Origin: Phoronis australis
Lineage: Eukaryota; Phoronida; Phoronidae
DNA length: 64,000 bases
Direction: 5' to 3'
Assembly: GCA_002633005.1 (NCBI GenBank)
Contig: NMRA01000126.1
Location: 78,979 to 142,978, forward strand
A model generated the notes under the pieces. That model saw nothing but the letters and a program-made list of their open reading frames with translations, made no database searches and was not told the DNA's origin. Both the position numbers and the translations under genes were made by a program. Each line of letters starts with the position of its first letter. The first letter of the stretch is position 1. This document shows positions 10,256 to 33,100 of this stretch, piece after piece.

Positions 10256-12888
10256 TCGTGTGGCAGAACTTTTGTCGCTGCGATGGCATTAAACACGTGA
10301 GAACTGCACTTTTTATATTTTATTGTTAAAATTGAAATGAGGACCAAGACCTATGATAACACTTGCTTTCCATGAGGATTCTAGTTTCCTTTATTTCAGC
10401 CAAAACATAGAATCGTAGAATATGTAGATGAAACTAATGAACAGTCGTGATAGTGAAAGGGAACTGAAAAATCTTTCACGACTCTTAGGAATCAGCTCAG
10501 TTTTATCATGGTCGGCCAACTCTTTTAACACTCTTTTCACACAATACCTTTGAATGGGCAGCTTGAGCCTGACCAGTTGGCTTGAGTGTGATACGAAAGG
10601 CTCGAGCCATATTTTGTACGTCTAAGTAACCCGATTTATAATTTGCGTTTTATACCTTTTAAATACGGACAAACATCTTAGGATGATTCAAGACATACAC
10701 ACGAAAATTCTCCCAGATTCCATTTGGCAGTTCAGGGGTGCAAATGTCTGACGGGCAAAATCTTGGCTAATACTCTGCCCTGGCCAAACTCAAAAGCCTG
10801 GATCCGCTTCCTGTTACGAACACCAAGACTACCTCGGACTTCACACTTAATTTTCAAAATGCCCTAATGTGTTCAAAAAGACCGTTTTAGTTTGGAAACA
10901 ATTAAGGGGTGGGGGGAGGAGAAGGGGCAATTACCTGAACCTAGTGGTTAACCTACAGAGATACCATTTTCAAATAACAAGCCATCTCTATTAAGATTAT
11001 GTAATAAACCAAGTAAAACAGTAAGTTACAAATATATTAGTAACAGGTGTTTATCCAGTTATTCTGGAATCAACAAAATTCTTCCTCTTGGTTACACATT
11101 CCCTAGAAACAATGCTCGGCTTGGTGACTTCTACCATGATGATAAATCCTATTCAAAGGTCAATAAAGGTTAAGCACAAAGCAAGTTGGAATAATCATTA
11201 GGAATGTCACCAACAGATCGTCACCATGTTGCATTAGTCCAAAAGTCACACAGGTACTTATCCAGCTCATAAATCAGAATTCAAGCCCCAAAAACTATTT
11301 AGTTATTGCTTAAGTCACTATTAAAAGCGACTATGGAACATAATGATTTAACAGAATTCCGCTTTATTATCTCATAGTAGCCCTAGCTTCCCTAAAAGAC
11401 CAATCTTATTACAAGGCATAATTTATTTCACCACATTCAATCCTCCTGACTATATTAAAAGATAAATTACATAAAGAGCCCTGGCTGTTATTACAAGGAA
11501 AATGATATTTTGACAAAAAACTTCCTTTAGTTGCATAGTAACAGGAGACACATGTAGCAAGAAAATTTTAAATTAACCCATTTCAGCTACAACCGCAACA
11601 TACAATAAGGCAGACACCTTCAACCTCAACCCTGTCAACAATAGCATATGTACAGCAGTGCCATCTATCTGTCACTGAGGAAACAATCAACAGCTATGCA
11701 GAAGCAAGTTTCTAAACTGAGCTATGCTTGTTTTTGAATGAAAAAATATAAATCACTGTCTCAACACTAAAAGGCTTCCATGCATCTATACCAAAATAGA
11801 TGTAATTAAGGAATAAACTGAATGAGACTTTAATTAACATGAGACAACTTGTGGCACAGCAGTTAGATCTTAAGTTGTCTAAGTTATTCTACGCCTTTAC
11901 AGCATCGACAGTCTTTTGTCATAAGACTGCAGAGTTGACGATGAAAAACGTTTCCAAAAGAAGCTGAAAAATGCTTTGACAGAATTACTAGGACAATTAG
12001 GAAACAGGTGGTCCTTATGCTTTCATGTTAAATAATAATTTTAGGTAACAAAATTTCTTTTCTTAATATATATAATCACAAATCATAATACACATCAAGT
12101 TTTTTTGCCTTTTGGTCAGTAGGATAAGTTATGAAAGAAAACAATTCGTGCACATTTAGACCCTGTCCATAAAAAACTGAATTTCACATGCAGAAACTTT
12201 CAACAATAGTTCCAAACTAGGTCACTTGCAATTATACCAGTGGGCTGCAAAAAGGGAAATATCCCAGACAATACTCTGAGTGAATTGGACCATACATCTT
12301 TTGACCTACAGTGATCACTGACACAGAGAACAGAGTGAACACACTTGTGCATACATGAACTAGGCACCAATAATAGAAAGCAAACACAACTTCAGCAAAT
12401 GACAAACGTAATCAGACAATATACCATTTACCACCATGACAGCTAAATCTGCCAACAGCAAAAATGACAAGTAATAGCCATTTTGGTGGCAAATTACAGA
12501 CTACCTAACTTTCCCTCAATTCCTGGCCACAAGGGAAGACAACTCTGATGATGAACTCCACATCCGCCCAGTCACCATGATGGGAATTCTGGGTCATTTT
12601 GTCTGAATACTTTTGGGGTGTACTCTACAGGTGCCCATAGATACAGCTCAGTAGCAGCCTTCAATAAGTACATGTAAGTATAGTGATTCTCACAGAATAA
12701 CCAAGTGGACAAGCCGGTACCTAACACCAGAGTATTATTACAATTCACCTTTCTAATATGTTATTTACTCCATCCACTGCTGTTCTGCCTGGCAATGGTT
12801 GTTCAAACTGCATATTTCTATTTCTTAGTAAGTACCATCCTTGGTCACAGTTTAACCACTTCAACAGCTAGTAACAACTATGGTGACT
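10256..12888. other. Intergenic / probable UBE2J1 3' UTR
   Basis: No gene is supported. The part next to 12888 should hold the UBE2J1 3' UTR on the minus strand. Minus-strand AATAAA signals occur near 11424, 11364 and 10388, but the true end cannot be chosen from sequence alone. A minus-strand open stretch at about 12570-12720 ends DPEFPSW and a stop; it resembles nothing I know. Confidence 0.5.
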
Positions 12889-15800
12889 CTATAACCGAGG
12901 TAATGACAGGTTTCCTGTTATGTAAAGCCGACGAAACAACAATAGTCCAATAGCAAGAGTAAGTACTACAATAAGCGCTAGTGACCCCGTTCCTCCGGAC
13001 GCCTGTGGTTGCCTAGCAACTGTTGCTGGGGTATCATTGCCAGATGTCGATCTGGTCCTCTGAATGTTCCTTTGACGCACTGAGCCTGATCCTTCATTTT
13101 CATTTGCACTACATTTGTTTTCGTCGGTTTGTCCCGAAGCGCCATTGGTCGTGTTTGAACTGTCATTGTTTGGTGGATTAAAAAGTTGGTCAGCGTTGTA
13201 CACTTGGCTTTCATCTAGATTTGTGTTTTGCACTTCCCCACCTTGGACTGGTGTCTTGCTGTCATCAGAGGACACAGATGCAGGTTTTTCCTTTTCTCCC
13301 TGAAAACATAGCAAGGGAGCTGTTTATATTACATAGATAGACAGACAGTAGGAGAGAGGAAATATCTGAAAACATCACCGGCACACGGTTTCGATGAAGT
13401 TTGTGAGAAAATTTTATACAGGACACTTAACTCAAAAATCTGAAATTGAATACCACTTTATAGTCATTGAGTACAGACACATTTATTAGTATTGAACATG
13501 TGGAAAGATATTGATCAAGAATAGTTTCTAGACTAAACAGGATAATTCACACTCAGTAACTAAGTACTGTTCAAAAACTTCAGTCACGTTTCTGAACCAA
13601 AGTGGACTCAGGCATATGAAATTGAACAGAACCAAGAATTCTACACTGTTTAATTCCTGCCACTCTCATCAGAGTCTCTTTACCAACTCATTGCCAGGTA
13701 TTTGTGAGATATATCCAACACATTGGGTAAAAGATAAAAATATAGGATGAAAAAGTCTTAAGCAAGCTGTTATTAAAAACTCTCTCTTGAGTCACAAACA
13801 ACGGGTCTGAATTAAGAAAGTAAAACTCATCCAACTTCGTACATGGAAGCTCATCTGTGAAGCTAGGTGCTTAGCCTCTCTCTCAGTTTCCTTCGACTTC
13901 TCCGTCAGTTCTGGTAGTACACCTCTTATGGTTCCACATACTTCACACTTGAAATCCTGGCTCCTGCCAAAGGTACAAACCAAGTATTGAAATGTGTTAC
14001 TACAAGCGTTGTATTAGTTTCAGGTTTTGAAAACAAACACCTTCAAATACTTCAGAGAGCAACACATGTAGCAAGCTATGCACAGAAAACAAGTTGCACT
14101 AACATAACTTCACATTGAGGATTTTTACACTTGACCAGGTCATGTATCTTTGACATACAACAAGGCAAATGTGACTGGAAGGAAGTCATTTTACAAATTG
14201 TGTTGCGAAATGGGTAAAAAGGTACCTGTAAGAATTAGATTGAACAATAAGAATGCACGGCTGATAATTACTTTCTCCTCGACCAGCTATTGTCAACACA
14301 GGCATCCGTGCTAACGCAAGATGATCAGGTGTGTCTTGTGCTATCTCCATGAGAGGAGGTAAATTATTAAGTTTTTCGTTATTTTTTGCCCTGACTGTCA
14401 TTTGTACTGGATTTTCTTGCACCTAAATCAAGTTGCAAGAGGTCAATCTGCCACCCAGATACATCTTCAGAATGAAAATCACAAAAGTTTAAATGAAATA
14501 GTTCTAATTACACATTTGAACTTACTGATAATTCAGCAGTTTCAGAGAGGCTTGAAACTGATTGGATGACCAAACATAGACAAAGACATGCATACTAAAG
14601 AGGCACTGAAGATGCCATGTGAGCACCATTTGGACGTTCAAGACCATAGACTGAGTACTAAGAACTGGGGACAAAATACCCACTGAGGTAATATCCGTCA
14701 GAGGAAAATACCCGTCCAAGTTGGTGACATGTCTTTACCTATGTCCCTACCTACATCTCTCCTTTGGAAGAGTCCTCCCATCCTTCACTGCACTAGATGT
14801 TAATGGCAAAGATATATTCCATGACAAGGACTCAGACTTACTTTCTAGCCAGTTTCTTCCTCTCTTCAGGTGTATAGTCTAGTGACCCAATAGCACCGTT
14901 ACCATGAGTTGGCATGAATCCTATGATGGCCAGAAGTGCAGTGCGAACTGAAAAATACAGAACACAAAGTTTACTTTAAAATGATCTATGCGGCCTAACC
15001 ACCTTCAATGCTATTCAGGTATCGGACTGCCTGCAATACTTTTTCTTAAGACTCAACTCTTTTGAACATAAACTGGCGTTACTAATGAACGTAACAGTTT
15101 TGAACAATAAATTCAGTTGGATCACCAAGGAGTTCTGTACAACCATTCCTGTCTTCACAGTTTGTAAAACCAGGAAAGGTCAAGTGATTTAATATTCATT
15201 TGAAAATAATTGCAGAAGTACTGTTTAACTGAGAAGAAGATAATGTGGTTAAAAAGAACAGACATTTGTCCAATGTCTTGAATGTAATCACTTTCTTTGT
15301 TTTATGATTTTCAATTCATGACTTCAATACACGGAATCATGAAATTCTCATAAACGAGTCCGGGACACTGTTGATATTTCACTGTAACCAAATATCATTC
15401 GCACATCAAACAGTTACCCGGAGTTTTCTGAAATCCTCATCAGCTTGTTTGGTCCAAAACAACTATTAGGGTATGCCTATTCTGTGGAATGCCGAAAACA
15501 TATCCAAAATATGTTATTTATTGGTCCCTTTTCTGCCACACTTGTGCAACGTAGTCGATAAGTTCCTGATGGGGGTGATGGAGAATTGACCAACTAGAAA
15601 ACCTTAATTCACAGGGTCACAAATATCAAAGCTTACACCCAGGCATTCGCCTTGGAAGAGCTGCTTTTTGTAAGGGTAAAACAAGTCAATTTGCAATCCT
15701 CAGGGACTGAATTAGTGTCATTTTGTTGGTTAAGATTTCATCTCTATATTGCAATGTTTCGTTTTTAAGTGACATTCTAAAACTTGTTAACATATATGAA

Positions 15801-16608
15801 AAATAGGTGTTTCTTCTTGGTAACATATTCCACAGACAGCACAATTTACAAAAATTATCTTTTAATAAATTGATCAGTCTGACATTAAAGCCACTAATAA
15901 GAACTGCCCGGTGTAAGTTAACAGTCAAATGGTTGCAATTTTTGTCAAGGATTAAGGCAATTTTACATAATGTAATCTTTCAAGACATGATTGCACAGAT
16001 GTAGACCCCAAAGCCTTACTAGACCAGGATGGCTGCCAGGACTCTGGGTGATATCCGGAGATACTCAGGCAAATCTTCTTGAATGTCTCAAAGCGGCCAT
16101 TGGGCTGAAAAAGGAATCATGGTATCACCAAATACCTTTAAACCCAGTCACAACAAAAAGGGTTTATAATGTTTGCTCACCAACAATGTTCAACTTAACA
16201 AGATCCAAGGCAATTGTACTACATGCAAGTTGCTTTGGTTACATCGATCTACTGGTTACAACAAGCATTATAGAAAAGTCAAAGTAGGGTTTATTGTATC
16301 AACGTTTGATTGTGTTGCAGTAACAGATCACTCAGCAATAGTTAGTTTACCAATACAAAAATAAAAAATGCTGCAAGTACAAGGATGCTTATTGATCAGG
16401 AGGTTAAACAAATTTTTAATAAGATGGTTATTTTCAACTGGGGTTGCACAGGAATTGTCACTTATGGCATGCTTACTGTCAATAACACAATGTTGGGTGG
16501 TTTCATAGGGTACTCAGGTGGTAAGATGATTCGGCCGTGATAAATTCCACCATCAAACTCGGAGTCTTGAGGACCGCGGATGGTAAAGTGCCATTCAAAA
16601 AGGTTATC
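12889..16608 (-). CDS. UBE2J1: UBE2J1: ER tail-anchored ubiquitin-conjugating enzyme E2 (5' exons missing)
   Basis: Five minus-strand exons keep phase and follow the vertebrate UBE2J1 order: 16477-16608 (DNLFEWHFTIRG...), 16020-16104 (with KKICLSISGYHPESWQPSW, holding the E2 catalytic Cys), 14842-14947 (ALLAIIGFMPTHGNGAIGSL), 13843-13963 (SQDFKCEVCG...) and 12889-13299, ending in stop TAG. All borders are GT-AG. The visible part encodes 284 residues. The last exon has a Ser/Thr/Asn-rich linker and a C-terminal hydrophobic anchor (SLALIVVLTLAIGLLLF) followed by RRLYI, the typical UBC6/UBE2J tail anchor. The family works at the ER membrane in ERAD, transferring ubiquitin with E3s such as HRD1. 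The first ~40 codons (the N-terminal helix exon or exons) were not found upstream, where a 46-bp repeat and an N (17145) suggest an assembly join. Confidence 0.93.
14186..14422 (-). other. Unassigned open frame inside UBE2J1 intron
   Basis: A 78-codon minus-strand frame with protein-like composition (for example LNNLPPLMEIAQDTPDHLAL) lies between UBE2J1 exons 14842-14947 and 13843-13963. Those exons join in phase without it and match the known protein directly, so it is not a constitutive UBE2J1 exon. An acceptor-like AG lies just before it. It could be an alternative exon, part of an unrelated gene or chance. Confidence 0.2.
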
Positions 16609-17000
16609 CTAAAATGTAGAATATGACGAAAATGTACATGCTCTGTAGACATCTATTTTCACATCACCATAGAAATTAGCGTAAGAAAGTCGGAAATAAA
16701 AAAATGCAACTAACTTATAAAAGATTTTGTGAAGTTACAGGTCAACTTTTAATCTCAAAATTGAAAGTGCTATCAAACATCCAGAAAATATACAAAATTT
16801 GTTGACAGTGTATTAAAAAACACTTTCAACAAATCTGTAAATTGACAGCTTGGGCAAAGAATGTTGAACTGAGCTCAAAATGTAAATTGCAATTAAATTC
16901 AAAACAAAAATCTGATGATAAACACACACCCGACTATCAACCTTAAAACTTAAAGTGTCATGGAACGCGAATGTGTCTTTTTTGTTAATTTTCATCTTGT

Positions 17001-17145
17001 GGAAACAGTGTTCAAGCAAGTTCACTCAATGTATGATCATGTGAATGGAAACAGTGTTCAAGCAAGTTCACTCAATGTATGATCATGTGAATGGAAACAG
17101 TGTTCAAGCAAGTTCACTCAATGTATGATCATGTGAATGGAAACN
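17001..17145. repeat. 46-bp tandem repeat ending at an N
   Basis: Three near-identical 46-bp units start at 17001, 17047 and 17093 (each begins ggaaacagtgttcaag), followed by a partial unit that ends at an N at 17145. The true copy number is unknown, and sequence may be missing here. Confidence 0.85.
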
Positions 17146-17694
17146 CCAGCTACACTCGAAAGGCACATATATATATATAGTAGCGTGAATTTGAGAAGTT
17201 TAGCCAGGATTTACCGGAATTAGCAGAAATTTGGCATACAGCATTGATTACGATGTGCTACTACCACCTAATTGGAAGTGCAACTATGGATTCTCTCCAA
17301 TTTTCAAAGAGACAGAGGACGAAAATTATAAAAGATAATCAACAAATAGTTCTGACTGATCGTGTTACTAAAGCCGTTAAACAGTAGCAACCCGTGTTAC
17401 TAAAGCGGTTATATACACGTTCATTCAAAGGAAGAAAGTGACTTCTGAGCTGACAAGAACTTACAGTATGTTACTCCTTCAGACTGTGCTCGGCACATGA
17501 AATGACAGTATGACACACCAAGACCAATTTCATAACAATAAGTGGTTTTAATCAAAAGTATGTTGAGCTGTGCACTGTCAAAATTCATTTTATGTGACGA
17601 AAGGAAGATTTATAGCGGCCGCTTACTTAAGAAAGTCAAGTCTCAAGCTAGCCATGTCCCCAGATGGTTACGTGAATAACGCTAAGTGAGACAG

Positions 17695-19415
17695 GTCCCA
17701 CTGTCTGTGCTGCCTCCTCTCAGCATGGCTGGCAGACAGGTGACCTCCCTATGACTCTGTACATTTATGTTTGACCTTGAGCACAATTGGCTGCAATGGA
17801 GTTCAGTATTCAATTTCATTGACGAAACCAAGAATTGTTTACAAAAAATGTTGATTGCAGGTTGGAGTATTTGTTCAAGCTAGAAAGATTTAGAGATTAC
17901 AACTGCTTCCAAAGTTGTCCATCTACATTTGAAAGGAACACATGGTAATGCCACTTTGATAGTTTAGCCAACAAGATTCTGCCTGAGGTTTTCCTAAGAT
18001 AACATGATGCAACAAGGGGGAGCATTTCACCCTTTTTCATTGTGATCATTTGACCCCTTTTCCATGAAATTCCCTGAAGTTCTAGGTAATTGTTTACAAT
18101 ATGATGACATTGACTTACACATATGATTTTGATATCAATCAATTCCTTGCAACCTTGTCTTTCCAAAATACACAGAAATTTTTCCTACCTTGCCTTATGT
18201 ATTTTATTGTGAAATTTCTGTTTACACTATTTCCCAGTACTCGGTAGTAATACCGCCATGTTGAATGGAAAGAGTCACCTGGTGGTCAAAAAATGAACTA
18301 ATCTACCGACTTCTGCAGATCGTCGCTTTTCATAAGTTCAAATTGACCGAGTTGCAATCCCAAGGGTTCGAATTCGAACCTTTGGTGATACTGGTACGCA
18401 TCTGTTAGCAAAAATCCGAAAAAAGCGGAGATTGTTTTTGAGGTCCAAATTGTTGAAAAGGTTATCACTTCAGACAATTTCGTGGAAAGATGGTCAAATG
18501 GTCACAATTATAAAAAATGGAAAAGGTGAAATGCTGCTACTTGTTCCTCCATATTATGTCAGGAAAACTTTAGCGTGAATTTCGCGTGGGGAAACACCAT
18601 TCAAAATCAATGATGCTGTTTCATTCATTAGCAACAGGTGTCGCTGTAATCTTGAGTTGAGCTAACATGGCGGTGTCAACCGGAAAGTAGTGCAAACCGA
18701 AATTCGACGATAAAATACGGAGGAAACACAGTAGGGGATACATTCATATATTTTTGGAAAGATAACGTTGCGAGAAATCGAATGATACCAAAATCATGTG
18801 TGTAGGTCAATGTCGTCATATTGTAAACAATTACTAAGTGCTATCCTTTTCACAAATTTGAACCTCGAAAACAACCTCTGTTATGGATTCTTGTTAGCAG
18901 ATGCATACGTACCTGAGGGTCATTGTAGGAATTCAAACCCCTGAGACCGTAGCTCGGGCCCGAGTTTGACGGATCTCCATCACTTTAAACTTATGAAGAG
19001 CGACACTCTGCACAATATGGGTGTTGGTAGGTTAGTTCAGTTTTTGGCCACCAGATGACACCTTCCATTCAGCATGACAATATCACTTACAGGGAAACAG
19101 TGCGAGCACAATAAAATACTAAGACAACGGGTTGGGAGACATTTTTGTGTATTTTTGAAGTGATAATGAAAGATACCAAAATCATGTGTGTAGGTCAATG
19201 TAGACACAATGTAAACAATTACATGCATACCTTTGAGGCAATTGGAGACTTTAAATTGAACAAATAGTTTACAAATACTCCTGCAATCAAAATTCTTTTT
19301 CGGACAGTCCTTCGTTCAGTCAAGGTGCTCAAGGTCAAACGAAAATGTACAGAGGGTTATGGGGAGGTCGCATGTCTGCCAGCCACGCCGAGTGGAGGGA
19401 GGGCAGACCCGCCTA
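17695..19415. mobile_element. ~1.7-kb foldback (long inverted repeat) element
   Basis: The left arm (about 17695-18590) and right arm (about 18680-19415) are diverged reverse complements in the same order. Examples: tctgtacatttatgtttgac near 17755 against its inverse near 19335; gattgcaggttggagtattt near 17852 against its inverse near 19275; the ttgtttacaatatgatgac block near 18090 against 19173-19222; and the tgttcctcc block near 18542 against the inverse near 18718. A second copy of the 19173-19222 block lies near 18786-18836. The spacer is roughly 90 bp. The open frame at 17897-18166 belongs to the repeat. It lies between UBE2J1 and NSUN4. Confidence 0.75.
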
Positions 19416-19659
19416 ATCCAATGATAAAGTCGAAGTACACTGGAGTGAAATGACTGGAATAAAACTAAGTAAAAGTTGTAAAAGTTAAACGCAAACTTTA
19501 AGCCTAAGTTAAAACGAAATTAATTGGCGTTGCATTCATACCCGGACTGCGTAAACTGTACTGCCCCTGCATAACTTTGGTCTTTCCGACTCACAATGAA
19601 AACCTTTTAAAATATGCAATGTTCTTCCGAGAAAACACAGAAAACCAATCTCAAATAAC

Positions 19660-19878
19660 AATCAAAAAATACATTCCGGAAGTTGACGTGTTCTTCCAAA
19701 CTGTTCTACATGTCGCTCGCTAATTGGTTATAATCAACTACTCTTGTCCAATAAAAAAGTATTTTACAAAATTGAAGTTTCACAGATACTTCCGGGTCAA
19801 GTTCGCGTGCACATGTGTTGTTGACGTCTCGAAGATCGATCTTCAACACCTTCAGGTTGATATACTGTAACGCTAAAT
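19660..19878 (+). promoter_or_regulatory. Candidate NSUN4 promoter (ETS, CCAAT, CRE-like motifs)
   Basis: The 220 bp before the NSUN4 start contain a cluster typical of TATA-less housekeeping promoters: CCGGAAGT near 19677, inverted CCAAT near 19723, CCAAT near 19748, ACTTCCGGGT near 19789 and TTGACGTC near 19821. If UBE2J1's missing first exon lies nearby, this could be a shared divergent promoter, but that is not shown. Motifs alone are weak evidence. Confidence 0.45.
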
Positions 19879-29765
<9,887 letters not shown>

Positions 29766-30140
29766 ATTGAGGCAATAGCTCAGATTAGCAGTTTGTTTGC
29801 AGCAGGCATTAATGTTCGTTGCCGGCAGATTTTTAGCTTGTATTGCCAACACTGAAGCAGTGCCGTACGATGTATATAGGTATACACGAGTTAATAACAC
29901 TGATCTGTTTTCACTGCAGCGAGCAGATAATTGAGCAGTTCAAGCTGACTGAATGAGTGGCCAAGTGTCAGTCATTCAGGATTACCATGCTGCTGGTTCT
30001 CTGAATAACATGCAGATCTCTGTGACACTACAGCTAAGGTTTATAACCTGTTTACTATTTCCTGTTGTTGTTGCACTCATTTCACTTCATGGAATGTAAC
30101 CCGACTCGTATGTCGACGCTTCATGTCTGATTGTTTGTAT

Positions 30141-30170
30141 CCTGATGATGTCTAATGAATAGACAAAATG
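30141..30170 (+). other. CTGATGA-hairpin motif (hammerhead-like, imperfect)
   Basis: Just downstream of NSUN4, CTGATGA (30142-30148) is followed by a stem TGTCT/AGACA (149-153 with 161-165) and then AAAATG where a hammerhead would have GAAA. It resembles core II of ribozyme-bearing retroelements, but the GAAA is broken, so activity is unlikely. Confidence 0.25.
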
Positions 30171-33100
30171 TTGAATTATTACGAACTTCTTCATTTGTGC
30201 TGGGATTGTCCGTTTTTTGATTCTGCTATGGCCAAAAACTGATGTAATTGAGAATGTAGTGTTATCTCACATTGTTTAAACATTATGTTAAGTTTGCAAT
30301 ATTAAATTGAAACATTCAACACAACCCTTGTGTGAAACGGGATGTCCCAAGGTAATAGACATAATACGTATAAGCAGTCTTTAGAATTTTTTAGCAATAG
30401 AATGATTAATTTACTTTTCATCCTTGAATAAGAATCACTGTTAAAAGTAAGTTGTAAAAACTGCTACAACATAAGAAGTCGAGAGGTAGAAGAAATTGTA
30501 AACATTTATTTGTGAAGCCAGTAATGAGTATAAATACAATGAACACTACTCCCAGTACATTATACAATGTGCCAACATGCCTCCAGTCATACACTTGACT
30601 GACAAAGGGACAAAAACACAGTACTACACTTGATAAGTAATTGTTGAAATATTGATCTTTGACCAAATTAATGCTTAAATTAAAAAGGCACATAAATCAA
30701 CATGGGGACCTAAAGAAAAAGCCTCAATATTGGGCCTACCAGAAATGCCCTTCTTCAATAGGACCAACGAATTCATCTTGACACACTTAAGGCACTTACT
30801 CAGTTAATTACATAAGAGTACAAGTGCCTGAAGTCTATTAAAAACATTTTGTCATCAACTCAATGAATAAAAAGTTGCAGCAATTTTAGCTGCGTGAAAA
30901 TGTCAAATGACTAAACTGTTGTCGACAGAAATGTTGAAATTTGAAAACGATCATGAGGGGCTGGCGTGAAAAATGCATAATTTGTATTTCTCAAAATAAA
31001 GCATAATTTGCTTATTACGTTTAAAGACTGATACGAGTTCGGTTAGACGTAAACATTCAAAGACCATAAGTACAGTACGTTTAATTATTAATTAACTTGG
31101 GCTCTGTCATGTAGTAAACTAATTTTCCACAGTAGTTGGCGAGCATTACATTATCAATGATACAATTACTATTTGACAAATATGTACACTAACTTGTACA
31201 TAGCTACAAAACGGTCAAACCTCTGACATAGTACCAAAAATAAAAGTGCTTTAGGCCACTTAATGCAGCAACACAACTTGTCTCAACTTGTTCCTTCCTC
31301 AGAAAGAGGAAAGAACTGACAATGGACCATTCCTTGAGACCATGCTCAACACATAACATAACAAACCAACTTGTACAGCCTGTCTCGAGTACTAACTGTG
31401 TCCGTTCTTAAGGCCTGAAATCACCGTCAATTTGACAAAGGAACAATTTGAGACCAAGATGGTTGTCTGCTGAAGTGCGCACACTGGCACGACACTGAAA
31501 TGAGCGACTTCGCTCCATCCTTACCTAGTAGTTTGATTACAACCTTTTCATGAAACGTTATTTTGAGTGAGATCTCAATTTTGCCTTTTTGTAAAAACTG
31601 ACGTGTCCCAGAATCTGCAGAGATTCGGTGGAGTTGGTAGCAATGACCAACATGACACAAATTATGCTTGCAATATGAGCATTTGCTTTTTTCATGAGCA
31701 CGTTGCATTGGACTATCTGATTTAATTGTTTTTAAGGTATTGACCTCTTGGAAGATGAATCTGAGTCGCTGTTCAGCATATTTCAACAACAGGATGAGTA
31801 TACAAAGAAAAGAACACTTCTAGTATACATTCAAGCACAGCAGTGAAATGTAACTTCCAGCACAATTAAAATAAAAATATTCTGATACCACATACATATT
31901 TAACTAATAAAATAAGTTACAATAAGACAATAACAACATCAGAAAGATACAATGGCAATGGGAGATTCCCTATGAGAGTAAATCGCCACTTTGAATAAAT
32001 AAATATAAATGGTAAATACTCTGAAAATAATGTGGCCTAAGTAGACACCTTTGAACAGGAAAACTTAACTATTCCACAAACTGAATATCACAACTTGATA
32101 CCTGACATATTAGGACAAGTCATGTCAATTTAGTTCTATTCATAACTGACTTTTTACAGCCTCAAGTACCAAAAAAAGAAAAAATGCTCTTTTCACTAAA
32201 ATTCTCCACTAAGAAAACCAACCAAAGAATGAATGTACACCACATTCTAATTTTACATGGATTTTATAAACCAAGTGTTTACTGTACCTGAAAATCAATT
32301 GTTTTTCCTTAAACTAAAATTCACTGGTAAATAACATGATTAGTAAGAAACATTTTTCTAAAATATAGAACAAACAATAGCCGCTTAAAAGTTCCAAACA
32401 CCAGAAAGAATAATTGGAAGATTTAAAAACAACACAAGTGTACATTTCAGGAAGGTATTATAGCAAACTAGCACTTCACTGAAGTCCATTACTGAAGTAC
32501 AAATGTTAAGTAGCCCAGACTACTAGTCAGATTTCCTAACAGGGTATACGCAAACCTACATATATGCCAACGTAAAAAAGAAGGTATTTATTAACATTGA
32601 ATTGGCATTAATTTTGCCCATGGGGAGCTGTAAAAATGGGGTGAGCTTCACAGAAGAGGGCTTGTGTCAATCATTCATGGGAAAGCTCATGCATTCTATA
32701 TGAGGTGCAACCAGATGAGGCACATGACTTAATGTGTGATATGTTATTCCTATTAGCATGCTCTGATGGGAGCCAGTAGGCTTATACGCCAGAAAAATGA
32801 AATTATACCTTAGTTGGTGGACACGGTATTGCGTGACTACACTGCAAGATGAATGAAGTTGAGTATTTACACAGCTGGTTTCTCAGATGGAAACTTGATT
32901 TATTCAAGAGTGACCTTCACCGCATAACAGGATGTGGTTCAAAGTCACGTTACTGGCCAGGTAACATTCAAGGAAGACATTTCCAAACAAAACATCAACT
33001 TTACACTTAACTAAATTCTGGGAACACTAACAATTTCACCGCCATCTTGAAAGCTGTATTTTCAATGTAGTTGTGCTATAGCAAATTAGAATTGTCTCTT

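Noticed and set aside
12705-12953. 82-codon plus-strand hydrophobic frame
   Set aside because: It overlaps the UBE2J1 last exon and its 3' UTR on the opposite strand; a shadow.
17897-18166. 89-codon minus-strand frame (MERQGCKELIDIK...)
   Set aside because: It is an arm of the 17.7-19.4 kb foldback, and the mirrored arm is not open.
30418-30693. Hydrophobic minus-strand frame that recalled sterol O-acyltransferase membrane segments
   Set aside because: The resemblance is limited to a hydrophobic stretch; no other exon of that family is nearby.
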